DNA of 64,000 nucleotides from Pseudomonas sp. HMWF032 (GTDB lineage Bacteria; Pseudomonadota; Gammaproteobacteria; Pseudomonadales; Pseudomonadaceae). The stretch is taken from the NCBI RefSeq assembly GCF_003060885.1, contig NZ_QAIG01000005.1, forward strand, positions 180,011-244,010. The letters are read 5' to 3'. Positions 20,816 through 28,918 of this stretch are shown piece after piece. A model generated the notes under the pieces. That model ran no database searches and was not told where the DNA came from. It saw only the letters and a list, made by a program, of their open reading frames with translations. Position 1 is the first letter of the stretch. Each line of letters begins with the position of its first letter. A program made the translations under genes and the position numbers.

Positions 20816-22489
20816 TTGTCCGCGTTCGTCGAACCATTACGGTTGCTTTTGCTGGCGGAAACGCCGGGCTGGGCGCAGTTGCTGCGCGAGCGCCTGAGCA
20901 CGCTAGGCAGTGGCTATGCCCTGATCACCGCACCGTCCTGGGAAGCGGCCAGCGCGCTGTTTGATTCCCCCAGCAACGCCTTGCTGCTGACCACGCCGCG
21001 TCATCTGCCCGCATCCGGGCGCTGCTCCCTGCCGATTGTCCTGCTGTTGGATGCCGAGCCCGACGTCGAGCCCGAGGGTACCTGCGACTGGCTGGTGCGT
21101 CATCAGCTCAGCAGCGAGGTGCTACGCCGCTGCCTGCGCTATGCCCGTGAATACGGCAAACTCAACGACACCTTGCAGCGCCTGGCGGATCAGGATGCCC
21201 TGACCGGCATTGCCAATCGGCAAGGATTCCAGACCCTGTTGGCCGCGCGCCTGGCCGAGTATGAAGGCCGTGGCCTGACCCTCGGCCACCTCGATCTGGA
21301 CAACTTCCGCCACGCCAACGATGCCCTCGGCTACCAAGGTGGCGACAGTCTGATTCTGCAAGTGGTGTCGCGGATCAAGGCGCAGCTGCAGGCAGGCGAC
21401 CAGGTGGCGCGCCTGGGCAGCGATGAATTTGCCTTGCTGATCGACAGCCGACGTGACCCGCAGCGCGCAGAGCGCTTAGCCGCGCAGATTACCGAAGCCC
21501 TTGGCGAGCCCTACTGGATTGACGGCGAAAGTCTGCTGATCGGTTGCAGCCTCGGCCTGGCCCATTCCCGCGCCACAAGCAGCGCCGACCCACTGATGTG
21601 GCACGCGCATATCGCCATGCAGCAGGCTAAGAGCCAGCAGGGCTGCTCTTTTCATGTTTATGACGAGCGGATCAACCGTAGCGCGCGCAACCAGGCTGAC
21701 CTGGAAAGCGAGCTGCGTCGCGCCCTGCGCCGTGACGAGCTGGAGCTGCACTACCAGCCGCGCCTGTGTTTACAAACCGGACGCATCCTCGGCCTGGAAG
21801 CGCTGGTGCGCTGGCGCCACAGCGTGCATGGTCTGCTGGCACCCAATGAATTTGTACCGCTGGCTGAGGAAAGCGGACTGATCGTACCGCTCGGTTACTG
21901 GGTGATCAGCCGCGCGCTGCGCGATATGCAGTGGCTACGCGGGCGCGGCTTGCCGGCACTGCATATGGCGGTCAACCTGTCGTTTCGCCAGTTTCAGGAC
22001 AGCCAGCTGCTGCCAACCCTCAGCCGTCTGATTGAAGAGCGCGGCGTCGATGCGCAGTGGCTGGAGTTCGAGCTGACTGAAACCGCCGTGATGCGCCGCA
22101 GCGATCAGGTGCAGCAGACCATGCTGGCCCTGGGGCGTCTCGGCGTGCGCTTCTCGTTGGACGATTTCGGCACCGGCTTCTCCTCCTTCGTGCACCTGAA
22201 CAACCTGCCGATCACCCTGCTGAAGATCGACAAGAGCTTTGTCGGCGGCATGTGTGAGCGTGCGGAGAACCGGCAATTGGTGCGGGCGATGATCAACCTG
22301 GCGCACAACCTCAACCTGCAGGTGGTGGGTGAGGGCGTGGAGAATGCCGAACAACTGGCGCTGCTGCGTCAGTACGGTTGTGACCAGGTGCAGGGGTACC
22401 TGATCAGCAAGGCCTTGCCGCTCCCGGAACTGGCGCGTTTTCTGGTGTTTGGCATGCGCCAGCCGTTGCTCGGCTTGCATAACGGCTGA
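20816..22489 (+). CDS. Degenerate GGDEF plus EAL cyclic-di-GMP phosphodiesterase (ProE-like)
   Basis: This 557-residue protein has an N-terminal REC-like region without the phosphorylation residues (1-120), a GGDEF domain (about 125-290) with the changed signature GSDEF and no RxxD inhibitory site, and an EAL domain (about 300-550). The EAL part keeps the catalytic set: LEALVRW, FELTETAVM, DDFGTGFSS, KIDKSF and GEGVENAEQ. It should therefore hydrolyse c-di-GMP, with the GSDEF domain perhaps binding GTP. It corresponds in position to PA5295 (ProE). A TTG at 20816 is preferred (GGGGGAA 7 nt upstream); another in-frame TTG lies at 20795. Confidence 0.85.
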   Translation: MSAFVEPLRLLLLAETPGWAQLLRERLSTLGSGYALITAPSWEAASALFDSPSNALLLTTPRHLPASGRCSLPIVLLLDAEPDVEPEGTCDWLVRHQLSSEVLRRCLRYAREYGKLNDTLQRLADQDALTGIANRQGFQTLLAARLAEYEGRGLTLGHLDLDNFRHANDALGYQGGDSLILQVVSRIKAQLQAGDQVARLGSDEFALLIDSRRDPQRAERLAAQITEALGEPYWIDGESLLIGCSLGLAHSRATSSADPLMWHAHIAMQQAKSQQGCSFHVYDERINRSARNQADLESELRRALRRDELELHYQPRLCLQTGRILGLEALVRWRHSVHGLLAPNEFVPLAEESGLIVPLGYWVISRALRDMQWLRGRGLPALHMAVNLSFRQFQDSQLLPTLSRLIEERGVDAQWLEFELTETAVMRRSDQVQQTMLALGRLGVRFSLDDFGTGFSSFVHLNNLPITLLKIDKSFVGGMCERAENRQLVRAMINLAHNLNLQVVGEGVENAEQLALLRQYGCDQVQGYLISKALPLPELARFLVFGMRQPLLGLHNG

Positions 22490-22507
22490 GCGACTCGCTG
22501 ATGGAAC

Positions 22508-22543
22508 AAGGCCCGCTATGTCTGCGGGCCTTGTCGTTTTTTT
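22508..22543 (+). terminator. Intrinsic terminator of the GSDEF/EAL gene
   Basis: The stem AAGGCCCGC (22508-22516) / GCGGGCCTT (22524-22532) is followed after a short spacer by seven Ts (22537-22543). It sits between two convergent genes. Confidence 0.8.
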
Positions 22544-22552
22544 GGGGGGGGC

Positions 22553-23458
22553 TTAGTGTGCGGCCTGGGCCTGACGCTGCGCCAACTTCTGCTGGCGGTA
22601 GCTGATGGCGGCGGGTGGCACGGCGGTGACCTTGCCGGTTTCCAGCCAGCGTTTGAGGCGGTTGGCGTCGGCCATGTGGGTGTATTTGCCGAAGGCATCC
22701 AGCACCACGAAGGCCACCGGGCGGTTATTCATCACGGTGTTCATCACCAGACAGCGGCCGGCTTCACCGGTGTAGCCAGTTTTGCTCAGCTGCACGCTCC
22801 AGCCCGGCTTGCGCACCAGGTTGTTGGTGTTGCGAAAGCCCAGGGTGTAGTTGGGTTTGCGGAAGGCCTGGGTTTTTTCCGAGGTGGTGCTGAACTGGCT
22901 GATCAGCGGGTACTGGCGTGCGGCCTTGAGCATCAGCACCAGGTCGCGGGCGCTGGACACGTTGTGTTCCGACAGGCCAGTGGGCTCGACAAAGCGCGAA
23001 TGCTTCATGCCCAGGGCGCTGGCCTTGGCATTCATTGCCGCGACAAAGGCCGTGTGGCCGCCTGGGTAGTGGTGCGCCAGGCTGGATGCCGCGCGGTTTT
23101 CCGAAGCCATCAGGGCCAGCAACAGCATATCGTGGCGGCTCAGCTCGCTGCCCACGCGTACGCGGGAGAACACGCCGCGCATTTCCTGGGTGTCGCGAAT
23201 CATGATCGGCAGCACCTGATCCAGCGGCAGTTTGGCGTCGAGGGTGACCATGGCAGTCATCAGCTTGGTCACCGAAGCAATTGGCACCACGCTGTCGGCG
23301 TTACGCTCGTAGAGCACCTGATTGGTCTGCAGGTCGACCAGCAGGGCGCTGCCGGCGGCGAGGTCCTGTTGCTTGGCGGGGGCGGCCTGGGTGTTCGATG
23401 CAACTACAAGGCAGCTGCAGATCAGCAGCAGGCTTACTATCGATTGGCGGATTTTCAC
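22553..23458 (-). CDS. pbpG: D-alanyl-D-alanine endopeptidase (penicillin-binding protein 7 type)
   Basis: This protein of about 301 residues is a peptidase S11 enzyme. It has a signal peptide (hydrophobic 7-21, cleavage near TQA-AP), the SxxK nucleophile motif S62-V-T-K65, the SxN-type S119-E-N121 and the KTG motif at 226-228. PBP7 cuts DD-crosslinks in the periplasmic peptidoglycan sacculus. All plausible starts are GTG: 23458 puts the signal peptide at the N-terminus, while 23494 would add 12 residues. It has no partner gene in an operon; the gene 3' to it is convergent. Confidence 0.9.
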   Translation of the reverse strand: MKIRQSIVSLLLICSCLVVASNTQAAPAKQQDLAAGSALLVDLQTNQVLYERNADSVVPIASVTKLMTAMVTLDAKLPLDQVLPIMIRDTQEMRGVFSRVRVGSELSRHDMLLLALMASENRAASSLAHHYPGGHTAFVAAMNAKASALGMKHSRFVEPTGLSEHNVSSARDLVLMLKAARQYPLISQFSTTSEKTQAFRKPNYTLGFRNTNNLVRKPGWSVQLSKTGYTGEAGRCLVMNTVMNNRPVAFVVLDAFGKYTHMADANRLKRWLETGKVTAVPPAAISYRQQKLAQRQAQAAH

Positions 23459-23610
23459 GGGGCGCTTCACGGACAGGTTGAAGGAGGGCGCCACCCTGGG
23501 CGGCGCGCTGCCCAGTATACGGAAATCTACAGCGGCTCTTGCACGAGGCTGACGGAAAACGTCGCGCGACCACGTTATAGTGCGCCAGCCCCGTTGCTGC
23601 GAGCGTTGCC

Positions 23611-24954
23611 ATGTCTAATCTGCCTGAAACCCATGCACCTGCTGCGGTCAGCCTACGCGAAGCCTTCTGGTTCTGGCTCAAGCTTGGCCTGATCAGCTTC
23701 GGTGGGCCGGCCGGGCAGATCGCGATCATGCATCAGGAGTTGGTGGAGAGGCGCCGCTGGCTGTCCGAGCGGCGTTTTCTGCATGCGCTGAACTACTGCA
23801 TGCTGCTGCCGGGGCCAGAGGCGCAGCAGCTGGCCACCTATATCGGCTGGCTGTTGCACCGCACCTGGGGCGGGGTGATCGCCGGGGTGCTGTTTGTGCT
23901 GCCGTCGCTGTTTATCCTGATCGGCCTGTCCTGGCTGTATATCGCCTTCGGTGATGTGCCGCTGGTGGCGGGGATTTTCTATGGGATCAAGCCGGCGGTG
24001 ACCGCCATCGTCATGCAGGCGGCCTGGCGCATCGGCTCACGGGCGTTGAAGAACCACTGGCTGTGGGGCATTGCCGGTGCGTCTTTTGTCGCCATCTTTG
24101 CCTTCAATCTGCCGTTTCCGTTGATCGTGATTGGTGCAGCGCTACTCGGTTATCTCGGTGGTCGCCTGTTGCCGCAACAGTTCAGCCTGGGGGGCGGTCA
24201 TGCGGCGCAGGACGCGAACTATGGCCCGGCGCTGATCGATGATGACAGCGCGCCGCTGGCGCATACGCGCTTTCGTGCATCACGCCTGGCGCTGTTGCTG
24301 GCGGTGGGGGCGCTGCTTTGGCTGCTGCCGATGGGCTTGCTGACCTGGTTGTTTGGCTGGGACGGCACGCTGACGCAGATGGCCTGGTTTTTTACCAAGG
24401 CGGCGCTACTGACCTTTGGCGGCGCCTATGCGGTGCTGCCCTATGTCTACCAGGGCGCCATCGGCCATTACGGCTGGCTGACCCCGACGCAGATGATCGA
24501 CGGCCTGGCCCTGGGGGAAACCACGCCGGGGCCGCTGATCATGGTGGTGGCGTTCGTGGCGTTTGTCGGGGCCTATCTGCAGCCGGTATTCGGTGGCGAG
24601 TCGGGTTTTGTCAGTGGTGCGCTGGCGGCGGCGCTGGTCACCTGGTTCACCTTTCTGCCGTCGTTTCTGTTCATTCTCGCTGGCGGGCCACTGGTGGAGT
24701 CGACCCATGGCGAGCTGAAATTCACCGCCCCGCTGACCGCGATTACCGCCGCGGTGGTGGGGGTGATCCTTAATCTGGCGCTGTTCTTTGCCTACCACGT
24801 GCTCTGGCCGCAGGGTTTTAGCGGTGCCTTCGATTGGCCGTCGGCGCTATTGGCTGTGGCGGCGGCGCTGGCGCTGCTGCACTTCAAACGCGGGGTGGTG
24901 GAGGTGTTGCTGGTGTCGGCGCTGGCCGGGCTGGCGGTGTATCTGTTGCGTTGA
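23611..24954 (+). CDS. chrA: Chromate transporter (long ChrA, two CHR domains)
   Basis: This 447-residue inner-membrane protein is built from two homologous halves. The first has [51 protein letters not shown] and several membrane segments; the second has [20 protein letters not shown] and [21 protein letters not shown]. This duplicated CHR architecture exports chromate using the proton gradient, giving chromate resistance, although many chromosomal copies are untested. No ChrB regulator or reductase gene is adjacent. The G+C style matches its neighbours, so recent acquisition is not evident. Confidence 0.92.
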   Translation: MSNLPETHAPAAVSLREAFWFWLKLGLISFGGPAGQIAIMHQELVERRRWLSERRFLHALNYCMLLPGPEAQQLATYIGWLLHRTWGGVIAGVLFVLPSLFILIGLSWLYIAFGDVPLVAGIFYGIKPAVTAIVMQAAWRIGSRALKNHWLWGIAGASFVAIFAFNLPFPLIVIGAALLGYLGGRLLPQQFSLGGGHAAQDANYGPALIDDDSAPLAHTRFRASRLALLLAVGALLWLLPMGLLTWLFGWDGTLTQMAWFFTKAALLTFGGAYAVLPYVYQGAIGHYGWLTPTQMIDGLALGETTPGPLIMVVAFVAFVGAYLQPVFGGESGFVSGALAAALVTWFTFLPSFLFILAGGPLVESTHGELKFTAPLTAITAAVVGVILNLALFFAYHVLWPQGFSGAFDWPSALLAVAAALALLHFKRGVVEVLLVSALAGLAVYLLR

Positions 24955-24959
24955 AGTCG

Positions 24960-24987
24960 CGCGCCCGCTGCCGAGGCAACGGGCGCG
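24960..24987. terminator. GC-rich hairpin between convergent chrA and the ligase gene
   Basis: CGCGCCCG (24960-24967) pairs with CGGGCGCG (24980-24987) around a 12-nt loop. There is no T-tract, so it may only protect transcript ends. Confidence 0.45.
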
Positions 24988-24994
24988 TTACGTG

Positions 24995-26347
24995 TTAGAG
25001 AAACCAGCGGTACTCCCGGGCACTGACTTCCTGCATAAAAGCCAGATGGTCCTGGCGCTTGTTTTCGCAGTAAACCATCACGAATTCCTCGCCCAGGCCT
25101 TGGTTGACCACCGGGTGGTCGCGCATGGCGCTGACTGCGCCGAGCATGTCCTGCGGGAAGTCGATGCCGCTTTGGCGGTTTTCGTTAAGCGGCGCAATCG
25201 GCTCTTTACCCGCATCCAGGCCGGACTCCATGCCGGTGAGGATCGCGGCCAGCACCAGATAGGGGTTGGCGTCGGCGCCGGCCAGGCGGTGTTCGATGCG
25301 CAGGTTCTTACCGTCTGACTCGGGGATGCGGATGCACGCATCGCGGTCCTCGAAGCCCCAGCTGGCGCGGCTGGCGGCGTTGACCATGGCGCCGTAGCGG
25401 CGGAAGGCGTTGTGGTTGGCGGCGAAGATCGGCATGCAGTGCGGCAGCAGTTCCAGGCAGCCGGCCACGGCGTGGCGCAGCGGGCGCTGCTCATCGGCGG
25501 CCAGCAGGTTGTGGCCGGCGGCGTCATACAGGCTGACATGCACATGCATGCCGCTGCCCGGCGCGTGCAGGTAGGGCTTGCTCATAAAGCTGGCGCGCTG
25601 GCCATGTTTGAGCGCCACGCCGCGGGTGCTGCGGCAGAACAGGGCGGCCCAGTCGGAGGCGCGCAGGCCGTCGTCGCAATGGCCGAAGTTGATCTCGAAC
25701 TGGCCAGGGCCAAGCTCGGCAGTGATCACGTTGGCGTCGATGCCCTGTTCATTGGCGGCGTCGACGATGGCGTGCAGCACATCGCTAAAGCGCGACAGGC
25801 GTTCGATGTGCATGTTCGGCTGATCGTCGGCATCGCCGCACAGCGGGTCGCGTGGGAACTGCGGCAGGCCGTCCTGCAGCATGCGATCAAACAGGTAGAA
25901 CTCCAGTTCAAAGGCCACCACCGGACGGATACCCCGTGCTTCCAGGCGCTTGAGCACGCGGGCGAGGACTTCACGCGGCTCGAACTCGATCGGTGCTTGC
26001 GTGCCGTCGGAGCTGATCAGCATCTGCCCCAGCGGCTGGCTTTCCCAGCGCACCGGCTTGAGCGTGCCAGGGATCAGCCGGCGCGGTGCATCCGGGTCGC
26101 CGTCGTTGAAGCAGTAATCGCCAATCGGGTGCAGGCCGCCCTGCACACCCAGCAGCACGCAGTTCTGCGGGATTTTCAGCGGGCTGCCGGCGGCGACCTT
26201 CTCCAGCATGTCGATGGGGTAGCGCTTGCCGTAGAAATGCCCGGGGATGTCCAGGCTGATCAGGTCGACATAGCGCACTTCGGGGTGGGCGCTGCGGAAG
26301 GCGCGGACTTCGCTGAGCAGGTCGGGGAATGCTGTTGTTATTGTCAT
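24995..26347 (-). CDS. Glutamine-synthetase-like gamma-glutamyl-polyamine ligase (PuuA/PauA family)
   Basis: This 450-residue protein has the glutamine synthetase fold. Metal-ligand motifs are visible (VVAFELEFYLFD near 150-160, ITAELGPGQFEINFGH near 215-230, GSGMHVHVSLYD near 270-280), and the nucleotide-binding NHNAFRRYG and RIEHRLAGADANPYL segments follow. Its placement with an FAD oxidase and an XRE-cupin regulator indicates gamma-glutamylation of putrescine, spermidine or a related amine instead of ammonia. It begins 18 bp after the regulator gene, on the same strand. The exact amine is not deducible. Confidence 0.87.
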   Translation of the reverse strand: MTITTAFPDLLSEVRAFRSAHPEVRYVDLISLDIPGHFYGKRYPIDMLEKVAAGSPLKIPQNCVLLGVQGGLHPIGDYCFNDGDPDAPRRLIPGTLKPVRWESQPLGQMLISSDGTQAPIEFEPREVLARVLKRLEARGIRPVVAFELEFYLFDRMLQDGLPQFPRDPLCGDADDQPNMHIERLSRFSDVLHAIVDAANEQGIDANVITAELGPGQFEINFGHCDDGLRASDWAALFCRSTRGVALKHGQRASFMSKPYLHAPGSGMHVHVSLYDAAGHNLLAADEQRPLRHAVAGCLELLPHCMPIFAANHNAFRRYGAMVNAASRASWGFEDRDACIRIPESDGKNLRIEHRLAGADANPYLVLAAILTGMESGLDAGKEPIAPLNENRQSGIDFPQDMLGAVSAMRDHPVVNQGLGEEFVMVYCENKRQDHLAFMQEVSAREYRWFL

Positions 26348-26365
26348 GGCGGCTATCTGCGTGGG

Positions 26366-26923
26366 TCAGGTGAAGACCCAGAGCACTCGTGTGGGGGAAT
26401 CGGAAAGGTTGGCGTAGCGAAACTGCGCATGCGGCGGCAGCTGGAAGCTGTCATTCGGGCCGAGGGTGACCGGCTCGGCGGCGTCGCCGTACCAGATCGT
26501 CAGCTCGCCTTCGAGGACGAAGCCGCCTTGTTCGGAGCTGTCGTTCAAATGCCCGTCGCCGCTGGTGGCGCCCGGGTCCAAACGGCTTTCGAGCATGGAG
26601 AAGCCGCCCGACATGGTGGGCGAGGCCAGCACGTCGGTGATGCCGCCGGCGTAATACAGCGTGCGGCGCTCGCCCGGTCGGGTGACCCAGGGCACGTCGC
26701 GCGGCTTGCTCAGGCTGTAGAAATAGGTGGTCGGTACGCCAAGGCTTTCGCTGATCGCGGTGAGGTCGGCCACGGTCGGGCGCGACAGGCCGCGCTCAAC
26801 CTGGGAGAGAAAGCCCACCGAACGGTCGATGCGCGCGGCCAGTTCACCGAGGGTGAGGTTCTTGTGCTTGCGCAGGTCGCGGATCAGGATCGCCAGACCT
26901 TCGACTTCTTCCTGCATGTCCAT
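26366..26923 (-). CDS. XRE-cupin transcriptional regulator (PuuR-like)
   Basis: This 185-residue protein has an XRE helix-turn-helix (about 14-68, KNLTLGELAARIDRSVGFLS) and a C-terminal cupin (110-180, SSEQGGFVLEGELTIWYGD and PPHAQFRYANLSD). This domain pair is shared with PuuR and PauR, which repress gamma-glutamyl-polyamine pathways and are released by the amine. It sits between an FAD oxidase (upstream) and the ligase (18 bp downstream), so it is probably their local regulator. ATG 26923 is preferred over one at 26929 because AGGA (26931-26934) is 7 nt from the former and only 1 nt from the latter. Confidence 0.87.
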   Translation of the reverse strand: MDMQEEVEGLAILIRDLRKHKNLTLGELAARIDRSVGFLSQVERGLSRPTVADLTAISESLGVPTTYFYSLSKPRDVPWVTRPGERRTLYYAGGITDVLASPTMSGGFSMLESRLDPGATSGDGHLNDSSEQGGFVLEGELTIWYGDAAEPVTLGPNDSFQLPPHAQFRYANLSDSPTRVLWVFT

Positions 26924-26940
26924 ACTCATGTCCTTTGTAT

Positions 26941-27080
26941 AAATCTGTTTTCAAGCGTCGCGAGCGAAGGTGAGGCAAGGCGAAACGCGCCGAAGAAGCG
27001 GAGTTTACGGGTTGTAAATGAGCATTCTGAGGCGTGTTTCAACACAGCATCACCGAGCGCAGTAGCTTGAAGACAGATTT
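26941..27080. repeat. 140-bp MITE-like element with inverted ends
   Basis: The left end AAATCTGTTTTCAAGC (26941-26956) and right end GCTTGAAGACAGATTT (27065-27080) are inverted repeats with 15 of 16 positions matching. The inner pairing continues imperfectly (CGAGCG / CGAGCGC). The core includes TTTACGGGTTGTAAATGAGC (27004-27023), a string I associate with intergenic repeats common in Pseudomonas. No coding capacity. Its right end touches the stop codon of the FAD oxidase gene (27080-27082) and its left end lies just upstream of the regulator's ribosome site, so it fills the whole gap between two co-oriented genes. Confidence 0.75.
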
Positions 27081-28369
27081 CAAATTACGTCGCGCAGGCG
27101 ATACCAGGCCTTGCCCACGGCTTCGATCGGCGCGGCCAGTAGATCACCGCCGGGGAAGCGCGGGTTGCTCAGGCCCTGGTACAGCTCAAGCAGGTCGGCG
27201 TCACCGAGGATCGCGTCGCTGACCGCACGGGCGGCGGCCAGGGTCGGCAGGATGCCGTGGCCGGAGAAGCCCTGCAGCCAGTACTTCTGCCCACTGCGGC
27301 CGACGTCCGGGGTGCGGTGCATCGTGCAGTCGATATGCCCGCCCCAGCCGTAGTCGATCTGCACGCCGCGCAGTTGCGGGAACACCCGCTCCAGATACGG
27401 CCGGGTGGCCGCTGGTACGTCCTTGGGGATGCCGCCCAAGTAGGTGCAGCCGCCGCCGAACAGCAGGCGGTTGTCCGGGGTGACGCGGAAATAGTCCGGC
27501 ACGAACTGGTTGTCGATGGCGCAGGTGCCACGCGGGAACAGCGAGCGCGCCAGCTCCGGGTCCAGCGGCGCGGTGGCGACCTGGTAGGAGCCAACCGGCA
27601 GCAGGCGCTTCGACAGCTGTGGATCGAGCTTGTCGATGTAGGCGTTGCAGGCCAGTACCAGCACATTGCTGCGCACCTCGCCGTGTTCGCTGCGCGCTAC
27701 ATAACCGTCCGCAGTTTCTTGATAACTCAGTGCCTTGCTCTGCTCGAAGATCTTGCCGCCCGCTTTCTCGATGGCATCGGCCAGGCCCTGGGCCAGTTTC
27801 AGCGGGTTGAGGTGGGCCGCGCCGCTGTCGTGCACGGCGGCCAAGTAACGCGGACTGGCAATCCACTGCGGCAATTCGTTTTTCGGGATAAAACTGAGCT
27901 GGTTGTAGCCGTGTTTGTGTTCGGCTTCTTCGATGCTGTCCTGCAGTTGGCGCACGCGACGCGGCAGCACGGCGGTGTAGATGGCGCCGGTGCGGTAATC
28001 AATATCGAACTGATGCCGCTCGGGCAGCTCGCGCATTTCTTCGGCTGCCCAGACCATGCTGTCCCACATGCGACGGGCGCGCTCCAGGCCTAATGCCTTC
28101 TCAAACGGCGGCATATCGCAGGACCAGCCCGGCAGCGCCTGACCACCGTTGCGCCCGGAGGCCGCCCAGGCCAGGCGACTGGCCTCCAGCAGCACCACCT
28201 TCTTGCCCGCCAAAGCCAGGCGCAGCGCGCTGTGCAGCCCGCTGAAACCACCGCCGATAATCAGCACATCGCATTGCAACGCTTCCTGCAGGCGCGGGCG
28301 CAGCGGGATGGCGCCGGGGTAGGTGCCGGCGTAGTAGGTGCCGATGTGCTGGGCGGATTGTTTGAACAT
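27080..28369 (-). CDS. FAD-dependent gamma-glutamyl-polyamine oxidase (PuuB/PauB-like)
   Basis: This 429-residue DAO-family flavoenzyme has the FAD motif DVLIIGGGFSGLHSALRLAL (about 34-53) and the WAASGRNGGQALPGW segment; near the C-terminus are DYGWGGHIDCTMHRTPDVGR and QGFSGHGILPTLAAARAV. It would oxidise the product of the ligase at 24995-26347 to an aldehyde. ATG 28369 is chosen: GAGG lies 7-10 nt upstream, and the upstream in-frame ATG (28381) overlaps putative operators. It is paralogous to the oxidase at 11090-12403 but clearly divergent. Confidence 0.87.
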   Translation of the reverse strand: MFKQSAQHIGTYYAGTYPGAIPLRPRLQEALQCDVLIIGGGFSGLHSALRLALAGKKVVLLEASRLAWAASGRNGGQALPGWSCDMPPFEKALGLERARRMWDSMVWAAEEMRELPERHQFDIDYRTGAIYTAVLPRRVRQLQDSIEEAEHKHGYNQLSFIPKNELPQWIASPRYLAAVHDSGAAHLNPLKLAQGLADAIEKAGGKIFEQSKALSYQETADGYVARSEHGEVRSNVLVLACNAYIDKLDPQLSKRLLPVGSYQVATAPLDPELARSLFPRGTCAIDNQFVPDYFRVTPDNRLLFGGGCTYLGGIPKDVPAATRPYLERVFPQLRGVQIDYGWGGHIDCTMHRTPDVGRSGQKYWLQGFSGHGILPTLAAARAVSDAILGDADLLELYQGLSNPRFPGGDLLAAPIEAVGKAWYRLRDVI

Positions 28370-28379
28370 GGCGCGCCTC

Positions 28380-28429
28380 ATGAAATTCTATTTAAATAAT
28401 TTCATGAAAATCTACGCCATAAATTTCAT
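28380..28429 (-). promoter_or_regulatory. Operator-like array of three AATTTCAT/ATGAAATT sites upstream of the FAD oxidase
   Basis: ATGAAATT occurs at 28380-28387 and its reverse complement AATTTCAT at 28398-28405 and 28422-28429. The centre also contains TTTCATGAAA (28400-28409), a perfect 10-bp palindrome. The region is markedly AT-rich against its surroundings and lies directly upstream of the oxidase start. A repressor or activator such as the nearby XRE-cupin protein is a plausible ligand, by inference. Confidence 0.55.
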
Positions 28430-28454
28430 AAAACCAAGTGCAAAGACGTTTGGC

Positions 28455-28910
28455 CTAGTTGAGATCGATGGCTAAACGCAGACGATCTTTATGCTGCAAA
28501 CCTTGTTCGAATAGCGGTTCGGGATAGTGGCGAAGAAAGTAATCCGGCTCGACGGCATACACCCGAAGCCCGGCGCGCTGGTAGAAGGTCAGTTGGTGGC
28601 CAAAGCTGCCGGTGGCGACTTCCAGGCGCATTGCGCCCAGTTGCCGGGCGCTGTGCAGGGCGTGCTGCAGCAGTTGCGTGCCGATGCCCTGGGCCTGGCA
28701 GTTAGGGACGACGGCGATATTCATCAGCTCCAGGATTCCAGGGCCGCGCGCCCGTAGCACATAGAGACCGACGACCAGGTCATCAAGCTCGGCGAGGTAG
28801 CAGTGACCGTCCGCCAGGTAGGCTTGCACATACGGTAGATGCGGATCGGCTTCCAGCAGCAGGGCCGTCGGCAGCTGCGCGGCATTACAGGCGCGAATAG
28901 TTAGGTTCAT
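28455..28910 (-). CDS. GNAT-family N-acetyltransferase
   Basis: This 151-residue single GNAT domain has the acetyl-CoA loop segment VVPNCQAQGIGTQLLQHALHSA (motif A, about 67-88), preceded by ELMNIAV and followed by LEVATGSFGHQLTFYQRAGLRVY. Substrates of the family range from amines and antibiotics to proteins; none can be assigned. It begins 8 bp after the stop of the Hpt-REC-REC-GGDEF gene, so it is probably the last gene of the signalling operon. Confidence 0.85.
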   Translation of the reverse strand: MNLTIRACNAAQLPTALLLEADPHLPYVQAYLADGHCYLAELDDLVVGLYVLRARGPGILELMNIAVVPNCQAQGIGTQLLQHALHSARQLGAMRLEVATGSFGHQLTFYQRAGLRVYAVEPDYFLRHYPEPLFEQGLQHKDRLRLAIDLN

Positions 28911-28918
28911 GGCCAGCT

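Noticed and set aside
23611..24954. chrA as a recently acquired resistance island
   Set aside because: No mobile elements, direct repeats or composition change flank it and no resistance partner gene is present.
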